Shown: positions 9,008-16,960, counted from the first letter of the stretch. The stretch is 64,000 nt of DNA from Bacillota bacterium (GCA_023459495.1 JAEWTL010000018.1:1-64000), one strand, 5' to 3'. The notes: generated by a model not told the origin, from the sequence alone. Translations and numbers: made by a program.

Positions 9008-10054
9008 ATGTTTACTGAATTGAATCAATTGCTGTATCGTCCGCGCTTTGCGCAGGCGGCTTCAGCGTACCCTTCGCTTTGCCCCGGACGTGTGGTGCAG
9101 CAGCAGAAGGGATGTTATTTTGTTGCAACCAACGAGGGCGAGATTCTCGCACAGGTGTCCGGGCGAATGCGCTTTGAAACGGAGTCGTCGGCCGAACTGC
9201 CTGCAGTGGGCGATTTCGTGATGCTCGAAGGCGGAGTAATCCGCCATGTGCTGCCGAGATTCAGCGCGCTGGTGCGCAAAGCCGCGGGGCGCACGCCATA
9301 TACCCAAGTGATTGCAGCCAATATCGACGTGGTCTTTGTCTGTATGGCATTGAACTCGGATTTCAATCTGCGGCGGCTGGAACGCTATCTCACGCTCGTG
9401 TGGGACAGCGGCGCAACGCCGGTCGTGGTACTCACCAAGGCTGATCTGTGCGAGGATTCCACGGCTTGTGTTGCCGAGGCACAGAACGCAGCTATCGGCG
9501 CGGACGTGGTGACCGCCAGCGGACTCACCTCTGAGGGCGTATCGGCGCTTCTGCCCTACATTCACGGCAACACAGTCGCGCTCGTAGGCTCGTCGGGTGT
9601 GGGTAAATCCACGCTGCTGAACGGACTTGCAGGCGAGACACTCGCGGATACCGCTGGGCTGCGCAATGACGGAAAGGGACGGCATACCACGACGTACCGT
9701 GAGCTGTTCCCGCTCTGCGGCGGCGCGATTATCGATACGCCGGGTATGCGAGAGCTTGGCCTTGAGGGGGGCGACTTCGACCACTCGTTTGCGGACATCG
9801 AGGAATTGGCGCTGCAATGTCGCTTCGGTGACTGTGCGCACAAGACTGAGCCGGGCTGCGCCGTGCAGGATGCAGTGCAGCGGGGCGAACTCTCCGAGGA
9901 GCGGCTGGCGAGCTTTCACAAGCTGAAAATAGAGGCGGGCTACGACGGTCTCTCGTCCAAACAGATCCAAGCTGCCAAACGAAAGCGGATTTTCACGCCG
10001 CATGGCGGCGACGTGTATGTGGTGAAAAAAGCTAAGACCCGCGACGACAGTTAA
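9008..10054 (+). CDS. rsgA: Ribosome small-subunit biogenesis GTPase RsgA
   Basis: A 348-residue circularly permuted GTPase that acts in late maturation of the 30S subunit. An N-terminal OB-fold (to about residue 75) precedes the GTPase domain, where motifs occur in permuted order: G4 TKAD (143-146), G1 GSSGVGKS (194-201), G2 threonines near 227-229, G3 DTPG (243-246). The C-terminal zinc finger has C271, C276, H278 and C284. CGGGAGG precedes the ATG and can be sequestered by the leader. It lacks the usual stp/prkC/rpe neighbours. A stem with a bulge (10065-10092) follows the stop without a T-run. Confidence 0.95.
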   Translation: MFTELNQLLYRPRFAQAASAYPSLCPGRVVQQQKGCYFVATNEGEILAQVSGRMRFETESSAELPAVGDFVMLEGGVIRHVLPRFSALVRKAAGRTPYTQVIAANIDVVFVCMALNSDFNLRRLERYLTLVWDSGATPVVVLTKADLCEDSTACVAEAQNAAIGADVVTASGLTSEGVSALLPYIHGNTVALVGSSGVGKSTLLNGLAGETLADTAGLRNDGKGRHTTTYRELFPLCGGAIIDTPGMRELGLEGGDFDHSFADIEELALQCRFGDCAHKTEPGCAVQDAVQRGELSEERLASFHKLKIEAGYDGLSSKQIQAAKRKRIFTPHGGDVYVVKKAKTRDDS

Positions 10055-10114
10055 CGGTATAAAACAGGGAGCCTAACCATGGCTCTCCCCTGCTTATATC
10101 AGACAGGAGAATCT

Positions 10115-10148
10115 CTGGCTGGCTATGCTTTCCCAGGCAGCCAGCCAG
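10115..10148. repeat. Ten-pair hairpin downstream of rsgA
   Basis: CTGGCTGGCT and AGCCAGCCAG form a perfect stem around a 14-base loop. No T-run follows on either strand, so it is not a standard terminator. It sits between rsgA and the promoter of the next gene; the role is unknown. Confidence 0.5.
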
Positions 10149-10169
10149 GGTTCCGCCCCTGATAACAAA

Positions 10170-10198
10170 TTGACATCAACCTGTACGCATGTTAGAGT
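10170..10198 (+). promoter_or_regulatory. Promoter of the TPM-like/PspA unit
   Basis: A perfect TTGACA and TAGAGT (4 of 6) are 17 bases apart, 50 bases before the first gene of the unit. Confidence 0.6.
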
Positions 10199-10247
10199 TA
10201 ATACAGGTATAAACTTGAAGTGATTATGCTATAACGGAGGATGCAGA

Positions 10248-11345
10248 ATGCCTGGTTTCGGGAGCAGCCGCGGTGGCGGCGGACATAGCGGCGGATCATT
10301 CGGAAGCGGACACAGTGGACGTTCATTCAGCGGAAGCCGCGGTGGCGGCTTCGGCAGCAGCAGCGGCGGTTCTTCTTTTGGCGGAGGCTTTGGCAGCAGA
10401 CCATCCAACAGGCCTAACAGCAGCGGACCTTCCCATAGTGGCCCTTCCTATGGCGGTCCTTCCTATGGCGGTCCTGTGCCACCCGCGACTCCGCGTCCGG
10501 TATATTACAACAGCGGACGCGTATACCGGGGAAACGGAACAAGCCGAGGCATGGGATGCGGGACAACCGCAATTGTCTTTGTCGTTATAGCGTTTATTGT
10601 AATCTTCGTGATAGCTTCCAGTTTTGGTGGCTTATTCAGCGGCGGATCAAATTCATCCACCAGCAACATCACGGTGTCCACAGAGAAACGCGAAGCTTTA
10701 CCAGCGGGATCCGTAGACAAAACCGATTTTTATACCGATACGCTGGGCCTTATCGACAATAAAACTGCTATGGAGAAAGGGCTGGATTACTTTCTTGATA
10801 AAACAGGTGTTCAGCCGTATATCTATCTAACCGATAATATTAACGGAAACCATTATCCGTCTGACGATGAATTTGCGGCTTTCTCCTCAGAGTTTTATCA
10901 GTCGCACTTTACAGATGAAGCGCATGTGTTGGTTATCTTTATCTGGTATAATAACGATTATAACGGTTATATCGAGTGCGGCAATCAGGCAAAAACCGTT
11001 ATGGATGATGAGGCAACCGATATCCTGTTGGATTATTTCGCGCGATATATCGACGATACCAACATTACCTATGAAGAGTTTTTCAGCTTGTCATTCCACG
11101 ATACTGCGGACCGCATGATGGAAGTAACGACTTCCCCGTGGATACCGGTACTCATCGTAATGGGCGTCGTGCTGCTCGTCGTGATCGGGTTTGTATGGTG
11201 GCGGCATGCCAAGAAGCAGAAGAATCTTGAGGCTCAGCAGACAGAGGATATGCTCAATACGCCGCTCGACAAATTTGGCGACAAAGAAGCAGAGGAACTG
11301 GGCAAGAAGTATGATGACGACCCCAATAATGATCCAAAGCTGTAA
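10248..11345 (+). CDS. Gly/Ser-rich membrane protein with TPM-like outer domain
   Basis: A 365-residue protein. Residues 1-105 are low-complexity, dominated by G, S, R and H, then Pro/Tyr-rich. A membrane segment (about 107-132) is followed by a roughly 160-residue outer domain, a second membrane segment (about 296-317) and a charged cytoplasmic tail. The outer domain (KREALPAGSVDKTDFYTD near its start, KTGVQPYIYLTD, then a hydrophobic HVLVIFIWYN strand) has the layout of TPM domains but is divergent. The tail carries DMLNTPLDKFGD and ends YDDDPNNDPKL. It is the first of three paralogs and lies 60 bases before the pspA-like gene, pointing to envelope stress. GGAGG precedes the ATG. Function is inferred from context only. 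Confidence 0.65.
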   Translation: MPGFGSSRGGGGHSGGSFGSGHSGRSFSGSRGGGFGSSSGGSSFGGGFGSRPSNRPNSSGPSHSGPSYGGPSYGGPVPPATPRPVYYNSGRVYRGNGTSRGMGCGTTAIVFVVIAFIVIFVIASSFGGLFSGGSNSSTSNITVSTEKREALPAGSVDKTDFYTDTLGLIDNKTAMEKGLDYFLDKTGVQPYIYLTDNINGNHYPSDDEFAAFSSEFYQSHFTDEAHVLVIFIWYNNDYNGYIECGNQAKTVMDDEATDILLDYFARYIDDTNITYEEFFSLSFHDTADRMMEVTTSPWIPVLIVMGVVLLVVIGFVWWRHAKKQKNLEAQQTEDMLNTPLDKFGDKEAEELGKKYDDDPNNDPKL

Positions 11346-11405
11346 GGTTAATAAGTTATAAAAGCGCCGTGACAAGCGCATCAATAATACGAAGGAGATT
11401 GTAAA

Positions 11406-12083
11406 ATGGGTATATTGGCAAGATTTAGCGACATTATTAAAGCTAACGTTAACGCGGCGATCGACAAGATGGAAGATCCGTCCAAGATGATCGACCAGTA
11501 CCTCCGCGATCTGATGGAAGACCTCGCAGAGGTCAAGCGCGAAACCGCTGGTGTCATGGCGGAAGAAAAACGCACCAAGCGGCTCGTCGATGAGAACGAA
11601 GCCGAGGTCGCCAAATACGGCGAATTTGCGAAGAAGGCGCTGCAGGCCGGCAACGAGGCTGACGCCCGTGTGTTCGTCACCAAAAAGCAGCAGCTCGAAG
11701 CGTCCGGCGCGGGTCTTAAAACCGCTTACGCCACGGCTAACGCCAACGCTGTCAAGATGCGCCAGATGCACGACAAACTCACGGCTGATATCGAAGCCCT
11801 GAAGGCGCGCCGCGAGATGATCAAAGCCAAGGTCGCAGTTGCCAAGACGCAGAAGACCTTAAACGAGGTATCCTCGTCCGTCGGCAAATCGGAAGGCGCA
11901 ATGAGCGCGTTTGACCGCATGGAAGACAAAGCCAACCGCATGCTCGATGAAGCGTCCGCGATGTCCGAGCTCAACACCGCCCCCATCGACGAAGCCAAGG
12001 CTCTGGAAGAGAAATATGCTTCTCAGGGCGGAGCTTCCGTGGACGACGAGCTCGAGAAAATGAAAAAGGACATGGGGCTGTAA
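11406..12083 (+). CDS. PspA/IM30-family protein
   Basis: A 225-residue, almost wholly alpha-helical coiled-coil protein of the PspA/Vipp1 (ESCRT-III-like) family. The N-terminus MGILARFSDIIKANVNAAID is the typical amphipathic membrane-binding helix 1, followed by DPSKMIDQYLRDL and long heptad-rich helices to about residue 190. Members polymerise on the inner leaflet and protect stressed membranes. Compared with E. coli PspA the length is normal. GAAGGAG precedes the ATG. It is sandwiched between TPM-like paralogs and ends in a strong terminator, so it likely shares a transcript with the first paralog. Confidence 0.88.
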   Translation: MGILARFSDIIKANVNAAIDKMEDPSKMIDQYLRDLMEDLAEVKRETAGVMAEEKRTKRLVDENEAEVAKYGEFAKKALQAGNEADARVFVTKKQQLEASGAGLKTAYATANANAVKMRQMHDKLTADIEALKARREMIKAKVAVAKTQKTLNEVSSSVGKSEGAMSAFDRMEDKANRMLDEASAMSELNTAPIDEAKALEEKYASQGGASVDDELEKMKKDMGL

Positions 12084-12140
12084 TCACATTCGTCTTGCCC
12101 TCTCAAGACTTACGGCTTGCAGGGGAACATTGATACACAT

Positions 12141-12172
12141 AACAGGCGGGGCATATGTCCCGCCTGTTTTAG
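12141..12172 (+). terminator. Terminator after the PspA-like gene
   Basis: AACAGGCGGG and CCCGCCTGTT are perfect ten-base arms with an eight-base loop, followed by TTAGT. Confidence 0.8.
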
Positions 12173-12199
12173 TCTTCATGGAATCTTCCAAGTAACCAC

Positions 12200-12228
12200 T
12201 TACCATGTTTTACAGCTCATGATATAAT
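12200..12228 (+). promoter_or_regulatory. Promoter of the second TPM-like gene
   Basis: TTACCA and a perfect TATAAT are 17 bases apart, just after the preceding terminator and 36 bases before the gene. Confidence 0.7.
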
Positions 12229-12264
12229 ATAAAACATTAAATTTTTTATACGTGAGGTTTCATT

Positions 12265-13113
12265 ATGGACGAAGGCAGGAAAAATACTGCCGTTAAATCG
12301 GACAACGCATGCAGGATCAGGCGAACTTTTATACTTGCTATATTAACAATCGTAGCCGTTTTTATTGCTGCACTGACCATAGATTTTAAGCTAAACAACC
12401 GAAATGATTTATATATAACACGTTCAACAGTAGTTCGCGAGTCTTTGCCTGAAGGTTCCGTTAACGAGACGGGGTATTACACCGACGAGCTTAATCTGCT
12501 GATATACGAATCAGAACTGCTTCCCGGGCTTGAAAAATTCTATAAAACGACCGGCGTACATCCTTATATTTACCTGACCGGCCCCACTGACGATATGCGG
12601 AGTTTGCCGAACGAAACAGAGAAGAAGGAATTTGCGGAGTCGAAATATAATGAGCTGTTCAACGATGATGCGCATCTGCTTCTGGTGGTGTTCAAAGACG
12701 ATGATTATTCCAGATTTGTATGTTGGTATACCTCCGGTCAGCAGGCGGCTTCCGTAATCGATACGGAGGCCGGAGATATACTCATTGATTATCTTAACAA
12801 GTATTCGGACGAACAGAGTCTCACATACGAACAGTATTTCAGCAAAGTATTCGAGCTTACAGCTGCACGTATAATGAGTGTGACCCCCTACCCATTATTG
12901 TTTATCGTACTGTTTGTACTGGTCGGGGCGCTCGTTATTATCGGCCTTGTATTCTTGATTTCGAGACACATAAAAAAGATAAAGCAAGAAGAAGCCAAAC
13001 ACACGGAAGAGATGCTGAATATCCCTCTTGAAAAGTTCTCTGATGAAGGGGATGAGGCTGAAATGCTGGCAAGGAATTATGATGATGACCCGGATAACGA
13101 TGTTAAGCTGTAA
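12265..13113 (+). CDS. Membrane protein with TPM-like outer domain, paralog 2
   Basis: A 282-residue paralog of the 10,248-11,345 product without the glycine-rich head. A membrane segment (about 22-43) is followed by an outer domain with VRESLPEGSVNETGYYTDEL and KTTGVHPYIYLTG, a second segment (about 210-235) and a cytoplasmic tail with EMLNIPLEKFSD, ending YDDDPDNDVKL. The near-identical tail of paralogs 1 and 2 suggests a shared intracellular partner. GAGGT precedes the ATG. It has its own promoter. Role is unknown; envelope stress is inferred from the PspA neighbour. Confidence 0.62.
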   Translation: MDEGRKNTAVKSDNACRIRRTFILAILTIVAVFIAALTIDFKLNNRNDLYITRSTVVRESLPEGSVNETGYYTDELNLLIYESELLPGLEKFYKTTGVHPYIYLTGPTDDMRSLPNETEKKEFAESKYNELFNDDAHLLLVVFKDDDYSRFVCWYTSGQQAASVIDTEAGDILIDYLNKYSDEQSLTYEQYFSKVFELTAARIMSVTPYPLLFIVLFVLVGALVIIGLVFLISRHIKKIKQEEAKHTEEMLNIPLEKFSDEGDEAEMLARNYDDDPDNDVKL

Positions 13114-13197
13114 GACGCCGGGAAAATAAGCTGTTTAACATGGTTTTCTTCTCAGTATTATATTTAATGAACAACTATTCGCATGCGGGGTATCGTT

Positions 13198-14085
13198 ATG
13201 GCTAAAAGAGATAAGAGTAAAATATGGAACTGGCTTATAGGCGCGGTTTGCATAATCGTGATTTTTATTTGTTTAGTAATCATTGTTATGCCCGACATGG
13301 TGGCAACGTTTTTTGGAGACTGGAACAGTAAAAACGGCGCTGAATCTACTGCAAAACGAGAAGCTTTGCCGCTGAGTTCTATGGATGAAACAGTTTATTT
13401 TACCAATGACCTTCACTACCTGCAAGATCCGATATTAATCGAGGAAGGCCTTAAACATTTTTATGAATTAACAGGCGTTCAGCCGTACTTACATTTTGAA
13501 ACCTCTACAGGTTTTATGTTTAACCCTATTTACGATGATCTGAATATCCACCGGAACCTTGTGGCATATACCAGATATCTTTATTCAATGCTTTTTACGG
13601 ATGAGTCTCATTTATTGGTTGTGGCTTACGCTGATTATAACATTGATGCCGGCAGATATGAAATTAGCTTATGTACTATGGTTGGGTCAGAGGCTAGAAA
13701 GGTTATCGATAGCGATGCGGAAAAAATACTTACGGATCGTATAGAATTCTATTTCAATAAAGCGAGATGGCCTTCCGAAGAAATATTCAGCAACGCTTTC
13801 AGCGATGCCGCGGACCAGATAATGGGCGTTGCCCCGCCACAATCCAATAAGACGGTATTCATCATACTGGGATCGCTGTCCTTCCTCGTGCTGCTCGTGT
13901 GGCTGAGCCGGATAAAGAAGAAGAGGAAATTAAAGGAGCAGCAGGATAAGGACATACTTAGTAAACCGCTTGAGCAGTACGGCGCCGATACTGGGAACAA
14001 GGCGGATAAGCCGCAAGATTGCGGCGATATTTCGGAAGACGAGGCCGAAACCCTTGCGAAAAAGTACAACAAGAAGAATGGATAA
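13198..14085 (+). CDS. Membrane protein with TPM-like outer domain, paralog 3
   Basis: A 295-residue third paralog: short basic N-terminus, membrane segment (about 10-32), outer domain (KREALPLSSMDETVYFTND, ELTGVQPYLHF, then SHLLVVAYADYN), second segment (about 220-238) and a charged tail with DILSKPLEQYGAD and EAETLAKKYNKKNG. The tail keeps the PL-E-Q/K-Y/F core but not the YDDDP end of the other two. The start at the codon for MAKRDK is favoured because GGGG lies seven bases upstream; the frame opens five codons earlier. It lies 84 bases after paralog 2 without a terminator between, so is probably co-transcribed. Confidence 0.6.
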   Translation: MAKRDKSKIWNWLIGAVCIIVIFICLVIIVMPDMVATFFGDWNSKNGAESTAKREALPLSSMDETVYFTNDLHYLQDPILIEEGLKHFYELTGVQPYLHFETSTGFMFNPIYDDLNIHRNLVAYTRYLYSMLFTDESHLLVVAYADYNIDAGRYEISLCTMVGSEARKVIDSDAEKILTDRIEFYFNKARWPSEEIFSNAFSDAADQIMGVAPPQSNKTVFIILGSLSFLVLLVWLSRIKKKRKLKEQQDKDILSKPLEQYGADTGNKADKPQDCGDISEDEAETLAKKYNKKNG

Positions 14086-14155
14086 CGCGTAGCCTCCTCG
14101 ACGGCGCGTTTGAAAAGCTGAATAAAGGATTTGGGAATGTAAACTAATTTTACGC

Positions 14156-14216
14156 AAAGCGCTTTCCCTCGAAGGCGCTTTTCCTTTAATATCAGAAGGG
14201 CGGAAACTACCCGCCC
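14156..14216. terminator. Intergenic hairpins between convergent genes
   Basis: AAAGCGC/GCGCTTT (14156-14181) is followed by a short pyrimidine-rich stretch and would serve the plus strand. GGGCGG/CCGCCC (14198-14216) lies next to it and could serve the minus-strand flavoprotein operon. Both T-runs are weak. Confidence 0.4.
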
Positions 14217-14240
14217 ATTTCCTGTTCAACTATTGATCGG

Positions 14241-14900
14241 CTATTGCATGTATGGTTTTCTGTACAGCTCCTTATTTTTCAGGCCGTTTCTACGCGATCC
14301 CATACGCCAGCCTAAGCCGCCCATCATGAAGTACAGCCTACGGGGAAACCGTGGGGCCAGCATTACGTTCTCGCCGCTCTCCCCTGCTGCCATGCGGGCA
14401 AATGTATTGTCCAGACCGGCCATAAGCTGCTTCATAAAAGGCGCGTTCGTGGCCTGAGCCAGCATGCCGCCGCCGCCAAGGCCCACCCCAAAGCCGAACT
14501 CTGCTCCAATATGACGGCTAAAGCTTTTCATCACGCGGATCGCCTCGGTGTTGATCTCCGCCTCCGGAAAGCCGCAGTTAACGACAGCATATACATGTTG
14601 TTTTGCCTTCCCGGTATGTTCAGACGCATAGGCGGCATAGTCCTGAAGGAAACGCATGAGCAGGCCGGGGACGCAGAAAAAGTATAGCGGAAATATGAAA
14701 ACCATCGTATCAGCATCGAGCATTGCGTCAAAATCGTTCTGTATATCCCCTTTGATGCTCCTGCGTGCGCTGATACACTGGACCTTGGCTCCCTCCGATA
14801 TGATCTTCGTTTCAGCTAACCGCGCCAAAAACTCGGATGTGGTTTCCTCCGTTGGACGCGGGCTCCCGTTAATGATTACTACGCGTTTTGTTTCGCTCAT
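14241..14900 (-). CDS. NAD(P)H-dependent FMN reductase family flavoprotein
   Basis: A 219-residue flavodoxin-like protein. IINGSPRPTEETTSE (9-23) is the phosphate-binding loop typical of FMN reductases, and VFIFPLYFFCVPGLLMRFLQ (near 68-87) is the second flavin-contacting loop. It lacks a cysteine cluster. AGGAGG precedes the ATG. It overlaps the upstream flavoprotein gene by a few bases, showing translational coupling, and the pair is divergent from a TetR gene. Redox defence against quinones or electrophiles is a reasonable guess; substrate not readable. Confidence 0.8.
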   Translation of the reverse strand: MSETKRVVIINGSPRPTEETTSEFLARLAETKIISEGAKVQCISARRSIKGDIQNDFDAMLDADTMVFIFPLYFFCVPGLLMRFLQDYAAYASEHTGKAKQHVYAVVNCGFPEAEINTEAIRVMKSFSRHIGAEFGFGVGLGGGGMLAQATNAPFMKQLMAGLDNTFARMAAGESGENVMLAPRFPRRLYFMMGGLGWRMGSRRNGLKNKELYRKPYMQ

Positions 14901-15454
14901 AACATACCTCCTGTCCTGACCAAACTAATATTTCTTAGCTGCTGCTCCATATCGACACCCGTTCGACATACAAGTGCTTGCGCGTTGCTTCGGTGTTTCA
15001 GGTTGATGTCCATAAACAGCTGCGCATCCTCTTCCGCGATTGCATCACCATAACCCACCATCACCTGCGCAGGGTATTGATCATATCGCGGCGGGTGCAT
15101 GGTAGAACCATCCGGTCTGATCATAAAAAACGGCAGCATATTGGGTAGCCAGCGATTGATCACATTCGCCATATTGGCACTGAATTGCCCAAACACCACA
15201 GGCATCAGATAGAATACGGCGTCGCTGGCCATACACGCCCGGTTGATCTGCGCAATATCGTCGTGGATTACGCATTCTCCCGGGGTCTTGATCCAGCAGC
15301 CAAAGCATCCGATGCAGTGCGCAATCTCCCCACGGCCAACGGATATCTCCTCCACTTCAAATTTCTTCTGTACAAGGTATGTGCCTAGCTGCGCATGGAT
15401 TCGCTCATATTGCGCAGTCTGATATTCCCGGTCCGATATGACCACTGCTTTCAT
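14897..15454 (-). CDS. Flavodoxin-family NAD(P)H oxidoreductase with CxxC
   Basis: A 185-residue flavodoxin-like protein with GEIAHCIGCFGCWIKTPGEC, the cysteine pattern found in iron-sulfur or disulfide flavoproteins related to NADPH-dependent FMN reductases, followed by FYLMPVVFGQFSANMANVIN. GAGGAGGG precedes the ATG for MKAVVIS, five codons inside the longer frame. It is first in the two-gene operon, and its promoter is overlapped by two copies of a palindrome likely bound by the divergent TetR protein. Confidence 0.78.
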   Translation of the reverse strand: MKAVVISDREYQTAQYERIHAQLGTYLVQKKFEVEEISVGRGEIAHCIGCFGCWIKTPGECVIHDDIAQINRACMASDAVFYLMPVVFGQFSANMANVINRWLPNMLPFFMIRPDGSTMHPPRYDQYPAQVMVGYGDAIAEEDAQLFMDINLKHRSNAQALVCRTGVDMEQQLRNISLVRTGGML

Positions 15455-15467
15455 AGTATCCCTCCTC

Positions 15468-15519
15468 AATGTTTACGTCGTTAACATTAATATCATACCA
15501 TGTTTACTTTGTCAACATT
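15468..15519. promoter_or_regulatory. Twin operator for the TetR regulator
   Basis: Two related palindromes, 15468-15488 and 15499-15519, share outer arms ATGTT and AACAT with inner TAC. Copy 1 pairs AATGTT-ACG with CGT-AACATT around a single central base and mismatched T/T steps; copy 2 differs by a few bases. Centres are 31 bp apart, about three helical turns. They overlap both divergent promoters, as expected for a self-regulating TetR protein. Confidence 0.65.
15487..15515 (-). promoter_or_regulatory. Promoter of the flavoprotein operon
   Basis: On the minus strand a perfect TTGACA (15515-15510) and TATTAA (15492-15487) are 17 bases apart. The TTGACA lies inside operator 2 and the -10 touches operator 1. 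Confidence 0.65.
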
Positions 15520-15531
15520 GAGTGCTATAAT
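15503..15531 (+). promoter_or_regulatory. Promoter of the TetR gene
   Basis: TTTACT and a perfect TATAAT are 17 bases apart; the -35 lies inside operator 2. Confidence 0.6.
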
Positions 15532-15571
15532 GATAATGTAAATTTTTCATTAAGGAACAAGGTGGCATGCT

Positions 15572-16171
15572 TTGGAGACAAAAAGTTATCATCATGGAGA
15601 TCTGAAAGCCGAGCTGATTAAGAAAGGGCTTGAAATACTCAACAGCAAAGGATACGAGGGTCTGTCACTTCGCAGTGTAGCCAGCGCATGCGGTGTCAGT
15701 CAGACCGCCCCCTACCGCCATTTTAAAAACAAGGACGAGCTGGTATCCGAAATTTTTACTCAGGCTCTGCGTGCTTTCAATGAAAGCCTTTTAAACGCCG
15801 CTGGCAAACATCCGGACAATCCCAAAGATCAGATTCGCGAGATGGGTGTTGCCTATGTCCGGTTCTTTGTTGAAAACCCGGAATATCTTCGCGTATTGTT
15901 TCTGAGCGATATCAGCCTTGCATCCGTCGAGTCGCTCTGTGGCAAACAGGCGCATCTGACTACCGGCCACCCCTTTGCCACGTTCTTTAATGCGGTAAAG
16001 ATGTACAAGGAATCCACGCCGGAAGATACGCGCGACTTAAACGAGTTGCTGGTTTACTGCTGGGGACTCGTACATGGCATTTCTGTGCTGGCTTCGCGCC
16101 ACGAGATTCCGGAGCTGTACGATGTGCCTACGCTTGTCAGCCATATTGTGTGGAACGAGCGCTTCCTTTAA
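15572..16171 (+). CDS. TetR/AcrR-family regulator, WHG-type C-terminus
   Basis: A 199-residue repressor. The N-terminal domain has the TetR helix-turn-helix: LSLRSVASACGVSQTAPYRH (31-50) followed by FKNKDEL. The C-terminal domain contains W-x3-HG (WGLVHG near 168-173), the mark of the WHG subgroup. The start is a TTG with AAGGTGG six bases upstream; no better ATG fits. It is divergent from the flavoprotein operon and probably controls it and itself through the twin palindromes. The inducer is unknown. Confidence 0.88.
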   Translation: METKSYHHGDLKAELIKKGLEILNSKGYEGLSLRSVASACGVSQTAPYRHFKNKDELVSEIFTQALRAFNESLLNAAGKHPDNPKDQIREMGVAYVRFFVENPEYLRVLFLSDISLASVESLCGKQAHLTTGHPFATFFNAVKMYKESTPEDTRDLNELLVYCWGLVHGISVLASRHEIPELYDVPTLVSHIVWNERFL

Positions 16172-16249
16172 ACGTCTTCCTTATACAGGGTAACACACCC
16201 GCTCCCATCGGAATATAGTAAAGCGAAGCTGAGAAAAGGAGTGGGGAGT

Positions 16250-16960
16250 ATGAGTTGTTCTTCATACCGCAGCAATGTCACGCGCATGACCAATCAGAAT
16301 GCCGCCGCGGCGATGCCAACCGAAACAGTATCCGTGCCCGGTCTGGGTGACCCGGCACCGGAATTTACTGCAAACACTACTCAGGGCATTAAAAGCCTTT
16401 CGGAATACCGCGGAAAATGGCTGATCTTCTTCAGCCATCCCGGCGACTTTACGCCGGTCTGTACCACAGAGTTCCTCGCGTTTACGCAGCGCTATCAGGA
16501 CTTCACCGACCACAACGCCGATCTGCTCGGGCTGTCGGTGGACTCGAATGCGTCACATATCGCCTGGGTCATCAACATATACCGAAATACCGGCGTGGAG
16601 ATTCCTTTCCCCATCGTCGAGGACAGGAACATGGCTATTTCCCGGATGTACGGCATGATTCAGCCGGGCGTCAGCTCGACCGAGACCGTGCGCAATGTGT
16701 TCTTTATTGATCCGGAAGGCGTCATTCGCGCCAAGCTGATCTATCCGCTGACCAACGGGCGAAACATCGCGGAGATACTGCGTCTGCTGGAGGCGCTGCA
16801 AACGACCGATGCGGATAAGGTGGCGACGCCCGCCAACTGGCGGCCCGGGTATCCCACGATACAATTCCCGCCCAAAACCGTGAGCGGAGCAATGGAACGG
16901 CTGAGTTCGGGCGGCAACTGCATGGACTGGTATCTTTGCTACAACAACCCTCAAAGCTGA
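16250..16960 (+). CDS. Peroxiredoxin, Prx6 class
   Basis: A 236-residue thiol peroxidase that reduces peroxides. FFSHPGDFTPVCTTEF holds the peroxidatic cysteine C71. The C-terminal GGNCMDWYLC has C224 and C230, the pair seen in archaeal and clostridial long Prx6 proteins, suggesting a resolving cysteine rather than 1-Cys chemistry. A non-conserved N-terminal extension of about 27 residues carries C3. AAAGGAG lies upstream of the ATG; a GTG three codons earlier is inside the ribosome binding site and was rejected. Monocistronic with a strong terminator. Confidence 0.9.
   Translation: MSCSSYRSNVTRMTNQNAAAAMPTETVSVPGLGDPAPEFTANTTQGIKSLSEYRGKWLIFFSHPGDFTPVCTTEFLAFTQRYQDFTDHNADLLGLSVDSNASHIAWVINIYRNTGVEIPFPIVEDRNMAISRMYGMIQPGVSSTETVRNVFFIDPEGVIRAKLIYPLTNGRNIAEILRLLEALQTTDADKVATPANWRPGYPTIQFPPKTVSGAMERLSSGGNCMDWYLCYNNPQS

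Noticed and set aside
14156..14165. Extra copy of the AAGCGCTT operator core
   Set aside because: It is part of a terminator-like stem between convergent genes and not near a promoter.
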